Source of the DNA: Erinaceus europaeus
Lineage: Eukaryota; Chordata; Mammalia; Eulipotyphla; Erinaceidae
Assembly: GCF_950295315.1 (NCBI RefSeq)
Contig: NC_080177.1
Span: 78,027,096 to 78,091,095 of the forward strand
Direction of reading: 5' to 3'
DNA length: 64,000 nucleotides
The translations under genes were made by a program, and so were the position numbers. Under the pieces are notes generated by a model. That model worked only from the letters and a program-made list of their open reading frames with translations, ran no database searches and was not told the DNA's origin. Below, piece by piece: positions 10,101 to 24,100 of the stretch. The number at the start of each line of letters is the position of its first letter. Positions within the stretch are counted from its first letter, which is position 1.

Positions 10101-13100
10101 TAAATAAAATAAAATAAAATAAAGTAAGTCTAATATTAAAAACAAAGAAATGAGTGTACTTGTATGCCAGTAGAATGTGAGGTGCTAGAAAGACAGGACA
10201 GACAAAAATCTTTATGACAGTACTTTTTCATGTCCTGCTCCTCGTTGGTGAAATAGTGGCAAATAATAGAACGTGCCTAATAAAGTTGATGTGGGAATTG
10301 AATGAGAACAGTATATTTTAAGGAGTAAAGTACTGGGTCAAGGAAATAGTTCAACTTGTTAGCGTACAGAATGTGTACATAGGTTCAGTCCCTGGGACCA
10401 CCTTGTACCAGAGCTGAGCAGTGCTCTGGTCCTCATCTGCCTTCTGATTCATTCTCTCTCTCTCTCTCCTCTCTCCTCTCTCTTTCTCTCTCTTAAATAT
10501 TATTGAATAGAGACAGAGAGAAACAGAGAGGGGAGGAGGAAGTAGAGAAGGAGAGAGACAGAGACACTCCTACAGCCCTGCATCACCACTCATGAAGCTT
10601 TCCTCCTGCAGGTGGGGACCAGGGGCTTGAACCTGGATCTTTGTACACTGTAATGTGAGCACTTAACTAGGTGCACCACCACCTGACCCCCTTCAGATTC
10701 TCTCTATATAGTGAATAAATAGCTCTTAGGAAAGGAAGCAAAGTATTTGGTATAGTAAATGCTCAGTAGATATTAGCTGTTGTGAATGATATTAAGAAAA
10801 AACCTGGGAATGATTATATTAGAATATTAGTGAAATATATACTTAGAATTGAAAAATTAAAAAAATTATCTTTCTTATGTTGATAGAGAGAATCTGAGAG
10901 GGAAGGGATAGATAGAGAGGGAGAAAGAACAAGCTTCATCACTCATGAAGCTTGCCTCCTCCAGGTGGGAACCAGGGTTTTGAATCTGGGTTCTTGAACA
11001 CGTGACATGTGCACTTTACTGAGTGAGCCATTGCATGGCTCTTAGTATAATTTTTTAAAAAAATATTTATTCCCTTTCATTGCCCTTGTTGTCTTTTATT
11101 ATTGTAGATATTGTTGTTGTTATTGATGTCATCGTTGTTGGACAGGACAGAGAGAAATGGAGAGAGGAGGGGAAGACAGGGGGGGAGAGAAAGACAGACA
11201 CCTGCAGACCTGCTTCACCACCGCCTGTGAAGCGAATCCCCTGCAGGTGGGGATTCCCCCTCAGTTTCTCTCTGTTCCTATCAAATATATAAAGAAGATA
11301 AATAATTTAAACCTGAAAAGTTTGAATAAATAAATAGTAAAAATGAATAAAAATTACACTGTCAGGGTAGGGACATAACTTAATGGTTATGCATAAAGAC
11401 TCTTATTCCTAAAGCTCAGAGGTCCCTGGTTCAATCTGCCTCAACACCATAAACCAGAACGGAGCATTGCTCTGGTAAAATAAATAAATAAATAAATAAA
11501 TGTATAAGTAAATAGGTAAATAAATACAAAAATTACAGTGAGCAATGTGTTTGTGATAGACTATTCAAATAGTAAAGAAACATAAGGTATGAGTTAAGTC
11601 CCTCCACCCATAGATCACCATGGTTCAGACTTTAAAAAAAAAATTATTTATTTTCCCCTTTTTTGTCCTTACTGTTTTATTGTTGTAGTTATTATTGTTG
11701 TTGTTATTGACGTCGTCGTTGTTGGATAGGACAGAGAGAAATGGAGAGAGGAGGGGAAGACAGAGAGGGGGAGAGAAAGACAGACAGACACCTGCAGACC
11801 TGCTTCATCACCTGTGAAGCGACTCCCCTGCAGGTGGGGAGCCCGGGCTTCAAACTGGGATCCTTACGCCGGTCCCTGAGCTTTGCGCCATGTGCGCTTA
11901 ACCCGCTGCGCTACCGCCCGACCCCCTTCAAACTTTCCTGTCTACGCTTCTGGGAAGTGTCAGTGCTAGCAAAGTGCACTCAGTCAGGTGCGCCACCACG
12001 CGGCCCCCTGACTGTTCTTTCTGTACCTTTGTGTGTGGAGGGGGAACTTCACAAGTGGTGAAGTATTGTTGCAGTCTCTCTCCCTGTCTTCCTTCTCAAT
12101 TTTCTATCAAAGGAAAAAAAAAGTTACCAGGAGGGGCCAGGTGGTGGCGCACTTGTGCACAGCGACCCAGGTTCAAGCCCCTGATCACCTGCAGGGGAAA
12201 AGCTTTGCAAGTAGGGAAACATTGTTGCAGGTGTTTCTCTGCCTCTCTCCCTCTCTATCACCCCTTTCCCTCTAGCTGTCTCTAATTAATAAATACAGAT
12301 AATAAAAAAAATTCAAAAAAAAAAAAGGCCACCAGAAGCAGTGGATTTGCCGTGTAGGCATCCAGCCCCAGTAATAACTGATGGCAATTAAAAAACTTAA
12401 ATAAAAAATAAGTTAAATTAAAAAAAAAAATGAAACCTTCATGTAAAAAAAAAAAAATAAGAGTCTCCCATTTTAAACTGGAAAATTCACTGAAGGCCTC
12501 CATGACTGGCTTTAGCCTTATGGGTATAATAGAAAGAACTCTGCTGTTGCCAGAGCAACTAAAAGCTCAAGATCATCTGGTCTCCAGGCAACCTTCTTTA
12601 GACCTGCTTCAGATACTTCCTTAGGAGAAGCCCTTCCCCGCCTTTCTTTCTTACTTTGGGGCCTCAGGAGGAAGAGAGTCCAGGAAACCCAAGAATGATG
12701 TGAGGTTTGTGATTTTTTTTTTTTTAAGTACATAGCGATAGTGTCTATACAGGACTTAAAGGAAAGGGGTGCGGTTTTCCTTTGCCATGGTGTCTATGAC
12801 ATTGGTATCAAACCTTCATTGATTCTCAAGAGTTTCTGCTATGTCCCTTCCCCCTTCATTCTTATGAGGCCTCCTGAAGCTTGTTAAGATCTGATCCACT
12901 GGGAGTTGGGCGGTGGTGCAGCGGGTTAAGCGCACATGGCGCAAGGCTCAAGGACCGGCGTGAGGATCCCGGTTTGAGCCCCCGGCTCCCCACCTGCAGG
13001 GGAGTCACTTCACAGGTGGTGACACAGGTCTGCAGGTGTCTGTCTTTCTCTCCCCCTCTCTGTCTTCCCCTTCTTTCTGCGTTTCTATCTTATCCAACAA

Positions 13101-16100
13101 CGACAACATAAATAACAACAACAGTAATAACTACAACAATAAAACAAGGGCAACAAAAGGGAATAAGTAAATAAATATTTAAAAAATATATATATCTGAT
13201 CCATTACAGACTGGCAGCTCAGGCAGGACCTGTGAGGGAAGTGAGGTCCTTTTGCCTTACTCCGAATTTGTGAGGGCAGGTCCCTACCTCCTGAAGTCTT
13301 GCAGCTGGTTTGCCTGGAAGGTCTTCTCTTCCAGATCCCATAAGCGATTCCTGTTGACTTGACCAACATAAGCCAACAGTGAGTTTGCAAAGGGCAGGCA
13401 ACAATGAAGCTTTCACAGGCCTGTGCAGCTCTGGAATCAGGCCGCAGACGGTTTTGTACTGAGCCCCGAGTCACTGAGAAATGACCTCATTTTTCTGAAG
13501 AACTTTCAGAGAAGTGAAGCATGTGGGTTTGGAACAGAAAGAACCTTGTTACTACTACGGGCTGCAGTGCTGCACTTACTGAGGGTGGTGGCCCCCGTGA
13601 ATTCAGCTCGACTGTTGGGCTCACGCTAAATTGGGTATTTTTTTTCCACAAGGGAAACCAGTACTTAAGTTATCCTTTCAGTTACCTGTTTAAAATTAAA
13701 AAGTCTGAAGCTAAAAGTGTTCTTTGGTTTTCCCTACTCTGTTATTTATTTTTTCCCTATTTCTATACTTGGGTAGTGGCTTCTGTACACTCCTTAATTA
13801 ATTACTCCTTCTCTGTATCCTCTTCCTCCTCTTTCTCCTTCTTCTTTTTTACTTGAAAAGATCTAGTGGGCTTCTGCAGGGCAGAAGCTTCACAAGTGAT
13901 GAAGCAATGTCGCAGGTGTTGCTCTATCTCTCTCCTGCCACCTCTTCCCTTCTCAATTTCTGTTTCTACCGAAAGGAAAACAAAAAAAATCTAGTATGGA
14001 GATAGCATAATGGTTATACAAACAGACTCTCATGCCTGAGGCTCTGAGGTCCCAGGCTCAGTCTCCTGCACCACCATATAAGCTAGAGCTGGGGGTCAGG
14101 CGGTGGTGGTGAGCCTGGTGGGTCACCTGTCAGCAGACACAGGGACCTGCAGGGCAGATGTGTGCTTCACAGGTGGTGAAGCAGCTCTGTGGGTGGCTGT
14201 CTTTCTCTGCCTCCCCTCCCCCCTCAGTTTATCTCTGTCCTGTCAAATAGAATAGAAAGATTAAAAAGAAAAATGAATGAAAAAGAAGAAGAAAGAAGAA
14301 ATGGCTGCCAGGAGGAGTGGATTGACAGTGCAAGCACCAAGCCTCAGTGATAACCCTGGAGGCAAATAAAAACTAAAATTTAGGGAGTCGGGCGGTAGCG
14401 CAGTTGGTTAAGCGCACATGGCGCAAAGCGCAAGGACCAGAGTAAGGATCCCCATTTGAGCCCCCAGCTCCCCACCTGCAGGGGAGTCGCTTCACAGGCG
14501 TTGAAGCAGGTCTGCAGGTGTCTGTCTTTCACTCCCCCTCTGTTTTCCCCTCCTCTCTCCATTTCTCTCTGTCCTATCCAACAACAACGACATCAATAAT
14601 AACAACAACAAGGACAATAAAAGGGAATGAATAAATAAATAAATAAATACAAAAAAAATTAAAAGAAAATGTACAGGTTGGGGCCGGGTGGTGGGACATG
14701 GACCGTGGGTTCAAGTCCCCAGTTGACACTTTCAGGAGCTTCATGAGAACTGAAGTAGTGCTGCTGGTGTCATTTCCCTCTCTAGCTCCTCCATCCCTCT
14801 TGATTTATTTCTCTTGTGCTAGTAAATAATAAATAAAATATTAATGTTTTTAAAAAGGTCTAATGGCTGGGGAGATAGCATAGTGGTTTTGCAATAGACT
14901 TTAATCCCTGAGGCTCTGAGGTCCCAGGTTCAATGCTAGCAACACCATAAGCCAGAGCTGAACATTACTCTGGCATAATAACAACAACAACAATAACAAC
15001 AGTAATAATAATATAACTTACTTGATATAGAGTTCGGGGGCTCCAGCAGGCTGGGCTAGCTTCGCGGCGGTAGACAGAGACAGAGACTGGGGGACACACG
15101 GCTGGGCAGGGAAGCTGTATTTCTTTATTCACGAACAACGATTCATAAACTAACCCAAACTAATCACCACACAGATCTCTCCTGCCTCCTTCTCCTCCAG
15201 CGGTTCCGCCAGAAGCCAAACCAATCCTCCTGGTGGCGGGGGGGGGGGGGGGGCGAGACCAAACCAGTGTGAAGCGTACAACAATACCCATACCCAGTGC
15301 TGGGGACTGAACCCAGGGCCTCAGTTACGCAAGGCATGTGTTCTAACTACTGAGCCACACGCTCAGCTGCTGTAAGCATCTCTTTGCTGCCAAGTATTTT
15401 ACCCACAAATGTCAGCAGCCACTAAGACTGATGAGCCGTTAGGAAAGGGAGAATTTCTTTTTTTAAATATTTGATCAACACAAGATAAGGAGAGATCGAG
15501 CCAGAGCCTGAGCCTCACTCCGGCACACGGGACGCCAGGGTCAAACTCAGGACCTCGCGCTTCCAAGTTCAGCATCCTTCCAGCTCACTGTGTCACTTCC
15601 TACACCTAATAGATGCTTTCTTCTCCTTTTATTCTTTTCTTTGCTTTTTTAAATCTTTATTTATTTATTGGATAGAGACAGCCAGAAATTTCGAGGGAAG
15701 GGGGTGATAGGAAGGGAGAGAGACACAGAGAGCCCTGCTTCATCCCTCGCAAAGCTTTCCCTTTGCAGGTGGGGACCAGGGGCTTGAACCTGGGTCCTTG
15801 AGCACTGTAACATGTGCGCTTAACCAGATACGCCACCACCCGGCCCCTATTCTTTTCTTTTCTTCTTTTTAAACCAGAGCACCGCTCAGCTCTGGCTTAT
15901 GGTGGCGTGGGAGATTGAACCTGGGAGCCCTCAGAGCTTCAGCTTGAGAGTCTGTTTGTGTAACCATCATGCTATCTCTTCCACTCCTGAGAGATGTTCT
16001 CTTATTTCTACATGACTAAGAAAGAGAACTAAATTCTCAGAGCTGGAGAGAGAGAGCTTAGTGAGTGGGATGCCTGGCTTACCATTCATGCAGCCCAAGT

Positions 16101-18147
16101 TCAAACTCTGGCTCCACATGGGAAGGTTATTTATTTGTTTATTTATTTATTGGATAGAGACAGATAAATTGAGAGGGAAAGAGGGAAAGAAACAGAGAGA
16201 TACCTGCAGCCTTGGTTCACCACTCGTGAAACTTTCCCTCTGCAGGTGGGGACCAGGGGCTTGAACCGGGGTCCTGTGCGCATGGTAGCTTGTGCGCTTA
16301 ACCTGGTGCGCCACTGCCTGGCCCTGGGAGGCTCTTTGATGCTGGAGGAAGCTCTGGTGCTACAGTGTTTCTCCCATGTCTTCTCTGTGAGAATGAAAAA
16401 GCAGTCCAGGAGCAGTGAGATCAAGAGTGCAGGAGGGTCCCAGTTATACAAACAAAACAAAAACAAGAAAAAGAAAAACCCTTCAACATTCCGGACAAAA
16501 ACAAACAAAAAAGCCGGCAGCTGGCACCTCTGAGCCGTCCAGTCTGCGGTGCATGCTCCCTGTGGCTAGTCCACTGCGTGCTCACAGTGTCAGCCAGGAA
16601 GCTCCGTCTTGAGGATGGTCCTCCCAGCACTCCCATTTCACAGATGAGAAAGTGTGCAGCGCTGCCAACTGTGAGCCGAGATGACGTTGGGGAGAGAGGG
16701 TCTCATGTTTTATTTATACAAATTGTCGTGAATCCAAAGACCAACGGCATAAGGATCCCAGTTCCAGCCCCTCCCCCCACGGCTCCCCACCTGCAGGGGA
16801 GTCACTTCACAGGCGGTGAAGCAGGTCTGCAGGTGTCTGTCTTTCTCTCCCCCTCTCTGTCTTCCCGTCCTCTCTCCATTTCTCTCTGTCCTAACCAACA
16901 ACAACGATGTCAATAGCAACAATAATAACTATAATGGAATAATAAGGGCAACAAAGGGGAATAAATACAAATAGTCTCTTTCATACCGTGTCCATATGTT
17001 TTTATTTTAAAATGTTTTTAGTAAGTAGCCTTTTAAAGAATTTTTTAAAATATGATATATGATGTTATTTTATATTTATTTATTTTCCCTTTTGTTGCCC
17101 TTGTTTTTTATTGTTGTTGTAGTTATTATTGTTGTTGTCGTTGTTAGGACAGAGAAATGGAGAGAGGAGGGGAAGACAGAGAGGGAGAGAGAAAGACAGA
17201 CACCTGCAGACCTGCTTCACCGCTTGTGAAGCGACTCCCCTGCAGGTGGGGAGCCGGGGCCTCAAACCGGGATCCTTATGCTGGTCCTTGCGCTTTGCGC
17301 CACGTGTGCTTAACCCGCTGTGCTACCGCCCAACTCCCTGATATGATCTTATTATGTTATCTTGTGGGCTGGGGACACAGCATAGCAGATTTTCATGCCT
17401 CTGGCAGTGAAGGTCCCAGCTTTAGTTCCCGGCACCACCATATTCCAGAGCTGGCAGTGTTCTGATTAAAGAGGAACGCAATTTTCTCCCCCAGTCTTGC
17501 AGTATGCAATAGGAAACCCTCTTCCTTCACTAATTAGCCCCTGGGAGTCAGGCGCACACGTGTTTGAGAATCACAGCCTGACGCTGTATCCGTGATTTGA
17601 CCAATCGCAGTAGCTCGCCTTCAATATGAGAGGGTCTAACAAGCTAGGCAGACTCCTGACCAGCAGCTTGGGCCTGGGCTGGTCTAGGCCTTGGGTACTC
17701 GGTGTTGGCATGCTTCATGCCAGAGGTCCCAACTGAAGGTGAGGAGGGAGGACACCACACTCCTAGCTTTTGTGATCTAGTCTGGAAGATAAATAGATCT
17801 AACTGCCCTTTATCTTTGAATCATTGTGTAATGACGCTTCCTAGTTTAGGTATGAGTACAGCAGGCATCCCAAATGGCGGACCTAGAGTGGTTGGGAAAG
17901 TTTCATTGAAAGAGGAGGGGGGTGGTTATACATACATAATGGTTATACAAAACAGACTCTTCAAGCTGAGGCTCTTAAGGCCCCAGGTTCAATCCCCTTG
18001 TGCCTTCACAAGCCAGAGCTAAGCTGTGTGCTGGTTAAAAAAAAAGTGGAGGGGATCAAACAAATTCCTGAAGGTTGGGTCACATTCAGAAATGGAAGAG
18101 GGAGATGGTGTAGGTGGAGGAGGAATTCTCTGCTTTGCTTCACATTA

Positions 18148-18182
<35 letters not shown>

Positions 18183-21100
18183 GTCTAACCAGAGCACTGC
18201 ACAGCTCTGACTTATGGTGGTGCAGGGATTGAACCTGAGGCCTTGAAGTCTCAGGCATGAGAGTCTGTTTGCATAACCATTATGCTGTCTGTCCTTGCCC
18301 TGTTTGTTCTCATTCAATATTCTTGTGCATAATTAGCAGTATATCCTCTTTATCAAAACCCTAGTGTTTTCTTGAAGCTACTCTTTACAAAACTGTCTTC
18401 CAGGAGGACAGGACTTCAATATAAATTCATTTTTTAAAAACAATCTTTCTTTTCGTTTGCCTCCAGGATTTTTTTTTTCTTTTTTGGCCTCCAGGGTTAT
18501 TGCTGGGGGATGGTGCTGGCACTAGGAATCCACTGCTCCTGGCAGCCATTTCCCCTCCCCCATTTTATTGGATAGAGTCAGAAATTGAGAGAGGAATGAG
18601 AGAGAGAGAGAGAGAGAGAGAGATACCTGCAGACCTGCTTCACCTGCAGGGTGGAGCCTGGGCCTCGAACACAGATCCTTTGTGGGTCCTTGCGCTGTGT
18701 GCATTCACCCGGCCGTGCCACTGCCTGGCCTCCCAGGTTGCATTTCTTCAAGGCATATTTATTTGTTGGACAGGGGAGGAAACCGGGGCATCGCTTATTT
18801 ATTTATTGGAGAGGGGAGAGAACCGGGGCATTGCTCCCGGAATATATGATGCTGGAGCTTGAACTCAGGGCCTCGTGCCTGAGAGTTCAGCACTTTGTTT
18901 GTGCCTTCTGTCAGTCCACTAAATATATCCTTTTAAAAATTTTATTTATTTCTTTATTCCCTTTTGTTGCCCTTGTTTTATTGTTACAGTTATTGTCGTA
19001 AATGTTGTTGTTGGATAGGACAGAGAGAAATGGAGAGAGTGGGAGAGAAAGACAGACACCTGCAGACCTGCTTCACCGCCTGTGAAGCGACTCCCCTGCA
19101 GGTGGGGAGACGGGGTCTCAACCGGGATCCTTACGCGGGTCCTTGAGCTTTGCCACCTGCGCTTAACCTGCTGCGTTAACGTCTGACTCCTAAATATATT
19201 CTTCACAGCCAGATCTGCTTCAGGGGGTTGGGCGGTACCACAAAGGGTTAAGAGCACATGGCTTGAAGTACAAGGATGGGCGGTTAGGATCCTGGTTCGA
19301 GCCCCCAGCTCCACACCTGCAGGGGGATCGCCTCACAGGCGGTGGTGGAGCAGGTCTGCAGGTATCTATCTTTCTCTCCCCCTCTGTCTTCCCCTCCTCT
19401 CTCCATTTCTCTCTGTCCTATCCAACAACAACGACGTCAGTAACAGCAATAATAATAACCACCACAATGATAAAACAACAAGGACAACGTCCAGGGCTCT
19501 GCTGACGACTTCCCGCATCACCTTCCCTCCTTGGCAGGCGCTGAGCGACCGCTTCAGCGGTGAGATCCCCGATGACCAGATGGCACACAGCTCCTTTTTC
19601 CCTGACGAGTACTTCACCTGTTCCTCCTCCTGCCTCAGCTGTGGGTAAGTCAGGCCTGACAGCTTTTGATTTAAGGGCGTGGTGGGGGCTGGGGAGACAG
19701 CATAATGGTTCTGCAAAAAAAAAGCTTTCACGCCTGAGGCTCTGAGATCCCAGTTTCAGTCCCCAGCACCACCATAAGCCGGAGCTGAGCAAGTGCTCTG
19801 TTAAAAAAAAAATAATAATATGAGGTGGGACCTGAGCTGAGGCTCTCCTACAAATTCCCTGATGAGCTTGGTGGCTGAGGAAAGAGACTTCAGAGACTTA
19901 AGGGAAAACTGAAGGACGCCACCCCAATTTTTCATCCTGATCTAGAGGTGAAATTGACTGGCTTCTGGTATCGGCACTTTGGGGGGGGGGGGCAACTTCA
20001 GGTTGCTTGCTTTTCTGTTTGTCTGACCATGGCATTCACTCAGCCGTTCCACTACCTCAGCTAGTATTAGAGTGGTTGATGTGTGCAGAGCACTGCAGAA
20101 AGTATTAGTCCCAAGTCATGAAAGCTGTTGCTTCGAGCCTTCAGAAGTATGGAGAGCCGGTGCTCACCTCTTAATGAATCTCCCCCTGAGGAATCTGGGG
20201 TTGGACCCGGGCATCTGTATGGAAGTGCTGAGGGAAGGTGGCGCTTCTGAAACCTTAACCTGTGGGAGTATCACGTTGGGAGCAGATCCTGAAAGAGACT
20301 GCCTTTCTAATGAGCTCCCAGGTGAAGCCTGTGCTTCTGTCTGTGGACCAGCCTTTGCTGCTGGGGGTGCAGAGCAGTGATTCCGAACTCTTAGCGGTAG
20401 AAAAACCCAGTGGGGGTGGAGGTTATGCAAACAAACTCCCATGCCTGAGGCTCCAAGTTCCCAAATTCAATTCCCTAGCTCCCACACCCCCAAAGCCAGA
20501 GCAACAAAATGGGGGGAAAAATGGCCTCCAGGAGCAGTGGATTTGCAGTGCAGCCACTGGACCCCACTGATAATCCTGGAGGCAAAAAAAAAAAAAAAAT
20601 TAATTGGATTGTCAGAAATCAAGAGGAGAGGGGAGGGGGCTAGATAGAAGAGAGGGAGAGAGAGACCTGCTACACTGCTTCCATGCTCACGAAGCTTCCC
20701 CCTGCATGTGAGGACCGGGGGCTTGAACCTGGATCCTCGCGCATGGAAACGTGTGTTCTAAGTAGTGTGCCACCACCTGGCCCCTTTCCAGATGAAATGC
20801 AGTGTGTGGATGTGTGGAGGTCAGATCCCAGTCTCCATGCCCTGGTGGTGGCCTTCTACCCTCCTTCACCCCTCAGGGCTGCATCTGCTCGGGTCATGGA
20901 GGGCCTTTCTGTGTTGCAGCCCGCAGACCACTGGCTGGGTCTTGAGCTACCCTGGAGCCAGATTTATAAGAACCTGGCTCTTGGCATGCAATCCCCGCCA
21001 GAGAGAGCTAACAATTGTTTTTGGAGAGTTCAGTTTGGAGGGGGAGTAAGATGCTTGTGGCCACTGTGACTTAACTCTCCTTTGGTATTTAATGGAGCCT

Positions 21101-24100
21101 CCTCTGGATTGCCAGGCTCTCCGCTCTGATCGTAGTGAATTTCTAAAGTCCCAGCCTCTGGTTTTGAATTTACTGCCATCTCCCCACCCCCCAAGATCAC
21201 TGCTTAGCTCTGGTTTATGGTGGCTGGGGATGGAACCTGGGACCTTAGCTCTGGTTTATGGTGGCTGGGGATGGAACCTGGGACCTTAGCTCTGGTTTAT
21301 GGTGGCTGGGGATGGAACCTGGGACCTTAGCTCTGGTTTATGGTGGCTGGGGATTGAACCTGGGACCTCTCTTTGCATAACCACTGTACTGTCTCCTCCC
21401 ACCCACCAATCTCTGTTTTTGCATCCCCTGGGGGGGCAGAGCTTGCTGTTCATTTGGACAGTTTTCTGATTTAACCTAAGCTTCCTCCTAAACGTGTGGC
21501 CAGATTGTGGGGCTCGGCTTTTTTGTTTTATTTTGCATCCCAGCAGCCTGCTCCCATGAAACTGCCTGTTCATCCTGCTTGCAGTTTTTGAGTTTCCTAA
21601 GAGCCACTCAGGTGCCACTGTTTTTTTTTTTTTTTTTAAATAAAACTCTAACGACTTAGTTATGGGGCCAGATGGTGGTGCACCTTGTTAAGCGCGCGCA
21701 CACATACACACACACACACACACTACAATATGCTAGGACCCGGGTTCAAACCCCTGCCCCCACCTGCAGAGGGAAAACTTCACGAGTGGTGAAGCAGGGC
21801 TGCAGGAATCTCTCTCCCTTTCTCAACCTCCCCATCCCCTCTCAATTTCTGTCTGACTCTATCTAATAATAAATGAAAAGATTAAAAAATAGAAACTTGG
21901 AAAAAAGACATTTATTAATGAGAGAGAGAGAGCCAGAGCATCACTCTGGCATGTGTAATGCTGGGGGTCAAACTTAGAGCCTGATTCTGAGTAGCAGTGC
22001 CGCACCTCTTGGGTCTGAGGTTCCAGCCCTGTCAAAGTGTCAAGGTCTCTTGGCTGCCTCATCCATCTTAAGGGGCCTTGTTTTTCCTCCCTCTTTCTCC
22101 TTGGACAGCGAGGGCAGGGGTTGTGGCGCCACGGCAGAGCTGTCGATGGAGAGTATCAGGGAGGCACGAGGGCTGCCAAGGCAGACTGTCCTCTCTGTGC
22201 TCAGCCCATGACCACGGTCCGGTTTCAGCCCTGGGTTAGGCTGGCTCCGAATTAGACTCAGTGTAAGCGGCATTGGCTCCGGGTTCACCTGACTCATCGT
22301 CAGCTTTTGGACTTCACTCAGGGCTGGATGTCAGAACAGCATGAATCACGGGAAAGAGGGGCTCCCTCACGAAGCTAAGAGCCGCTGCAGCTATTCCCAC
22401 CAGTACGACAACCGAGTTTTCACCTGCAAGGTGCGTCCTTTGAGTCTCCCCCTGCTTTTCTGGTCATACCCTCCTTTGGGAAAGACGGGCCAGGCCGCCC
22501 TTTTGCATCCCGCTGCACTGCCCACGACATTCAGTATCTCTGGGCATTACCAAAAGCACTCATGCCTCTTTGTTGCTGGGGCTTCCTGGTCTCCCTCCAA
22601 AAGCTTATTTCCCCTTCCTTCTCATGAGCTTGCGTTCAAGGGTCAGATACACTGGCTATATTTGTTCTTAAGAACAGATGTGTTCTTGAGGTACTTAGTT
22701 TTGATTTGCTCTTGTCTGACTGGAGAATAATTTATAGCTCAGTGTTTGGGCCTGGGCGGGTACATACTTAATTCATTCTCCATAAGAACACTGGCTTCTT
22801 CAGAGAAACCAACTTTCTTCCTGCGTGCTGAGCTCTGGGATGGCTTGCGGGGAGGGGCCTGGGCGGGATTGTGGAGAGACCGCGGGATCCATCGTACAGA
22901 GAAGCAGCTGGCAGAGTGCTCCGTGTGAATTTCAGGCCTGCTATGAGAGAGGCAAGGAAGTCAGCGTAGTACCCAAGACATCAGCTTCCACCGACTCCCC
23001 CTGGATGGGTCTCGCAAAATATGCCTGGTCTGGGTGAGTCTGAACTGCTAGCCAAGGGTTGTTTGGTGCGTCTGCCCAGGCGCGGCTGTGTAACGGTGTC
23101 GCTCTGCCTCCCTGCAGGTACGTGATCGAGTGTCCTCACTGCGGGGTGGTCTATCGGAGCCGGCAGTACTGGTTTGGGAACCAGGATCCTGTGGATACTG
23201 TGGTGCGGACGGAGATCGTGCACGTGTGGCCGGGAGTAAGAGTTGTTTTCTCCCCTTCTTGGCCTCGTGTCATCTAGCCATGTGCATGTGCGGGAAGTCA
23301 GAGCTTGTTCAGAACTAAAATCAGCCAGGAGCTTGAATAGATGGATAGTTCAGGAAATAACCAGGAGAGCCCCCACCATCTAGGGCCTTCGTTATTTTCA
23401 TTTTTAAAATTTATTTTATTTATTTATTCCCTTGTGTTGCCCTTGTTTTATTGTTGTAGTTATTATTGTTGTCATCTTTGTTGGATAGGACAGAGAGAAA
23501 TGGAGAGAGGAGGGGAAGACAGGGGGAGAGAAAGACAAGACAGACACCTGCAGACCTGCTTCACCGCCTGTGAAGTGACTCCCTGCAGCCAGGGCTCGAA
23601 CCAGGACGTTATTTTTATTTTTTCTCTCCTCAGTCTTTAGATTTAAAACTAAAAATGGGTCTATGATTATATTGTCTTAGCAAATGAAAGTTTGTTGTTT
23701 TAATATTCTCATTTGTTATACATACATTTACATTCGCATTCACATTTAAAAAAAAAAAATTATGAAAAAGGTAGGAGAGAAGGAGCCAGACACCACTCTG
23801 GTACCTGTGCTACCAGGGATAGAATTCAGGACCTCACGCTTAAGAGTCCAATTGTCGTGAGCAAGTTATAAGAGTAAGGACTCACTCGAGGGCGTGTCGG
23901 GATTCAGCAATAATCCTTACTTATCTAGATGCCATAGAAGGGTCACACAGTTCACACAACACACAGTCAACCCGATACCTCTCCTTACTCAGTAGCCCTT
24001 CTCAGGTAAGGCTGACAACGTGGTCACCAGTCGCTGTGTTGCCGAACTGATGGTCCTTTGGTCCGCTGGCACGGCCAGATGAATGAGGGTCTCTGGAAGC

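Noticed and set aside
12901..12980. tRNA gene, from A-box and B-box matches in SINE heads
   Set aside because: The heads lack a closing acceptor stem and anticodon arm pairing and are joined to SINE bodies in every case.
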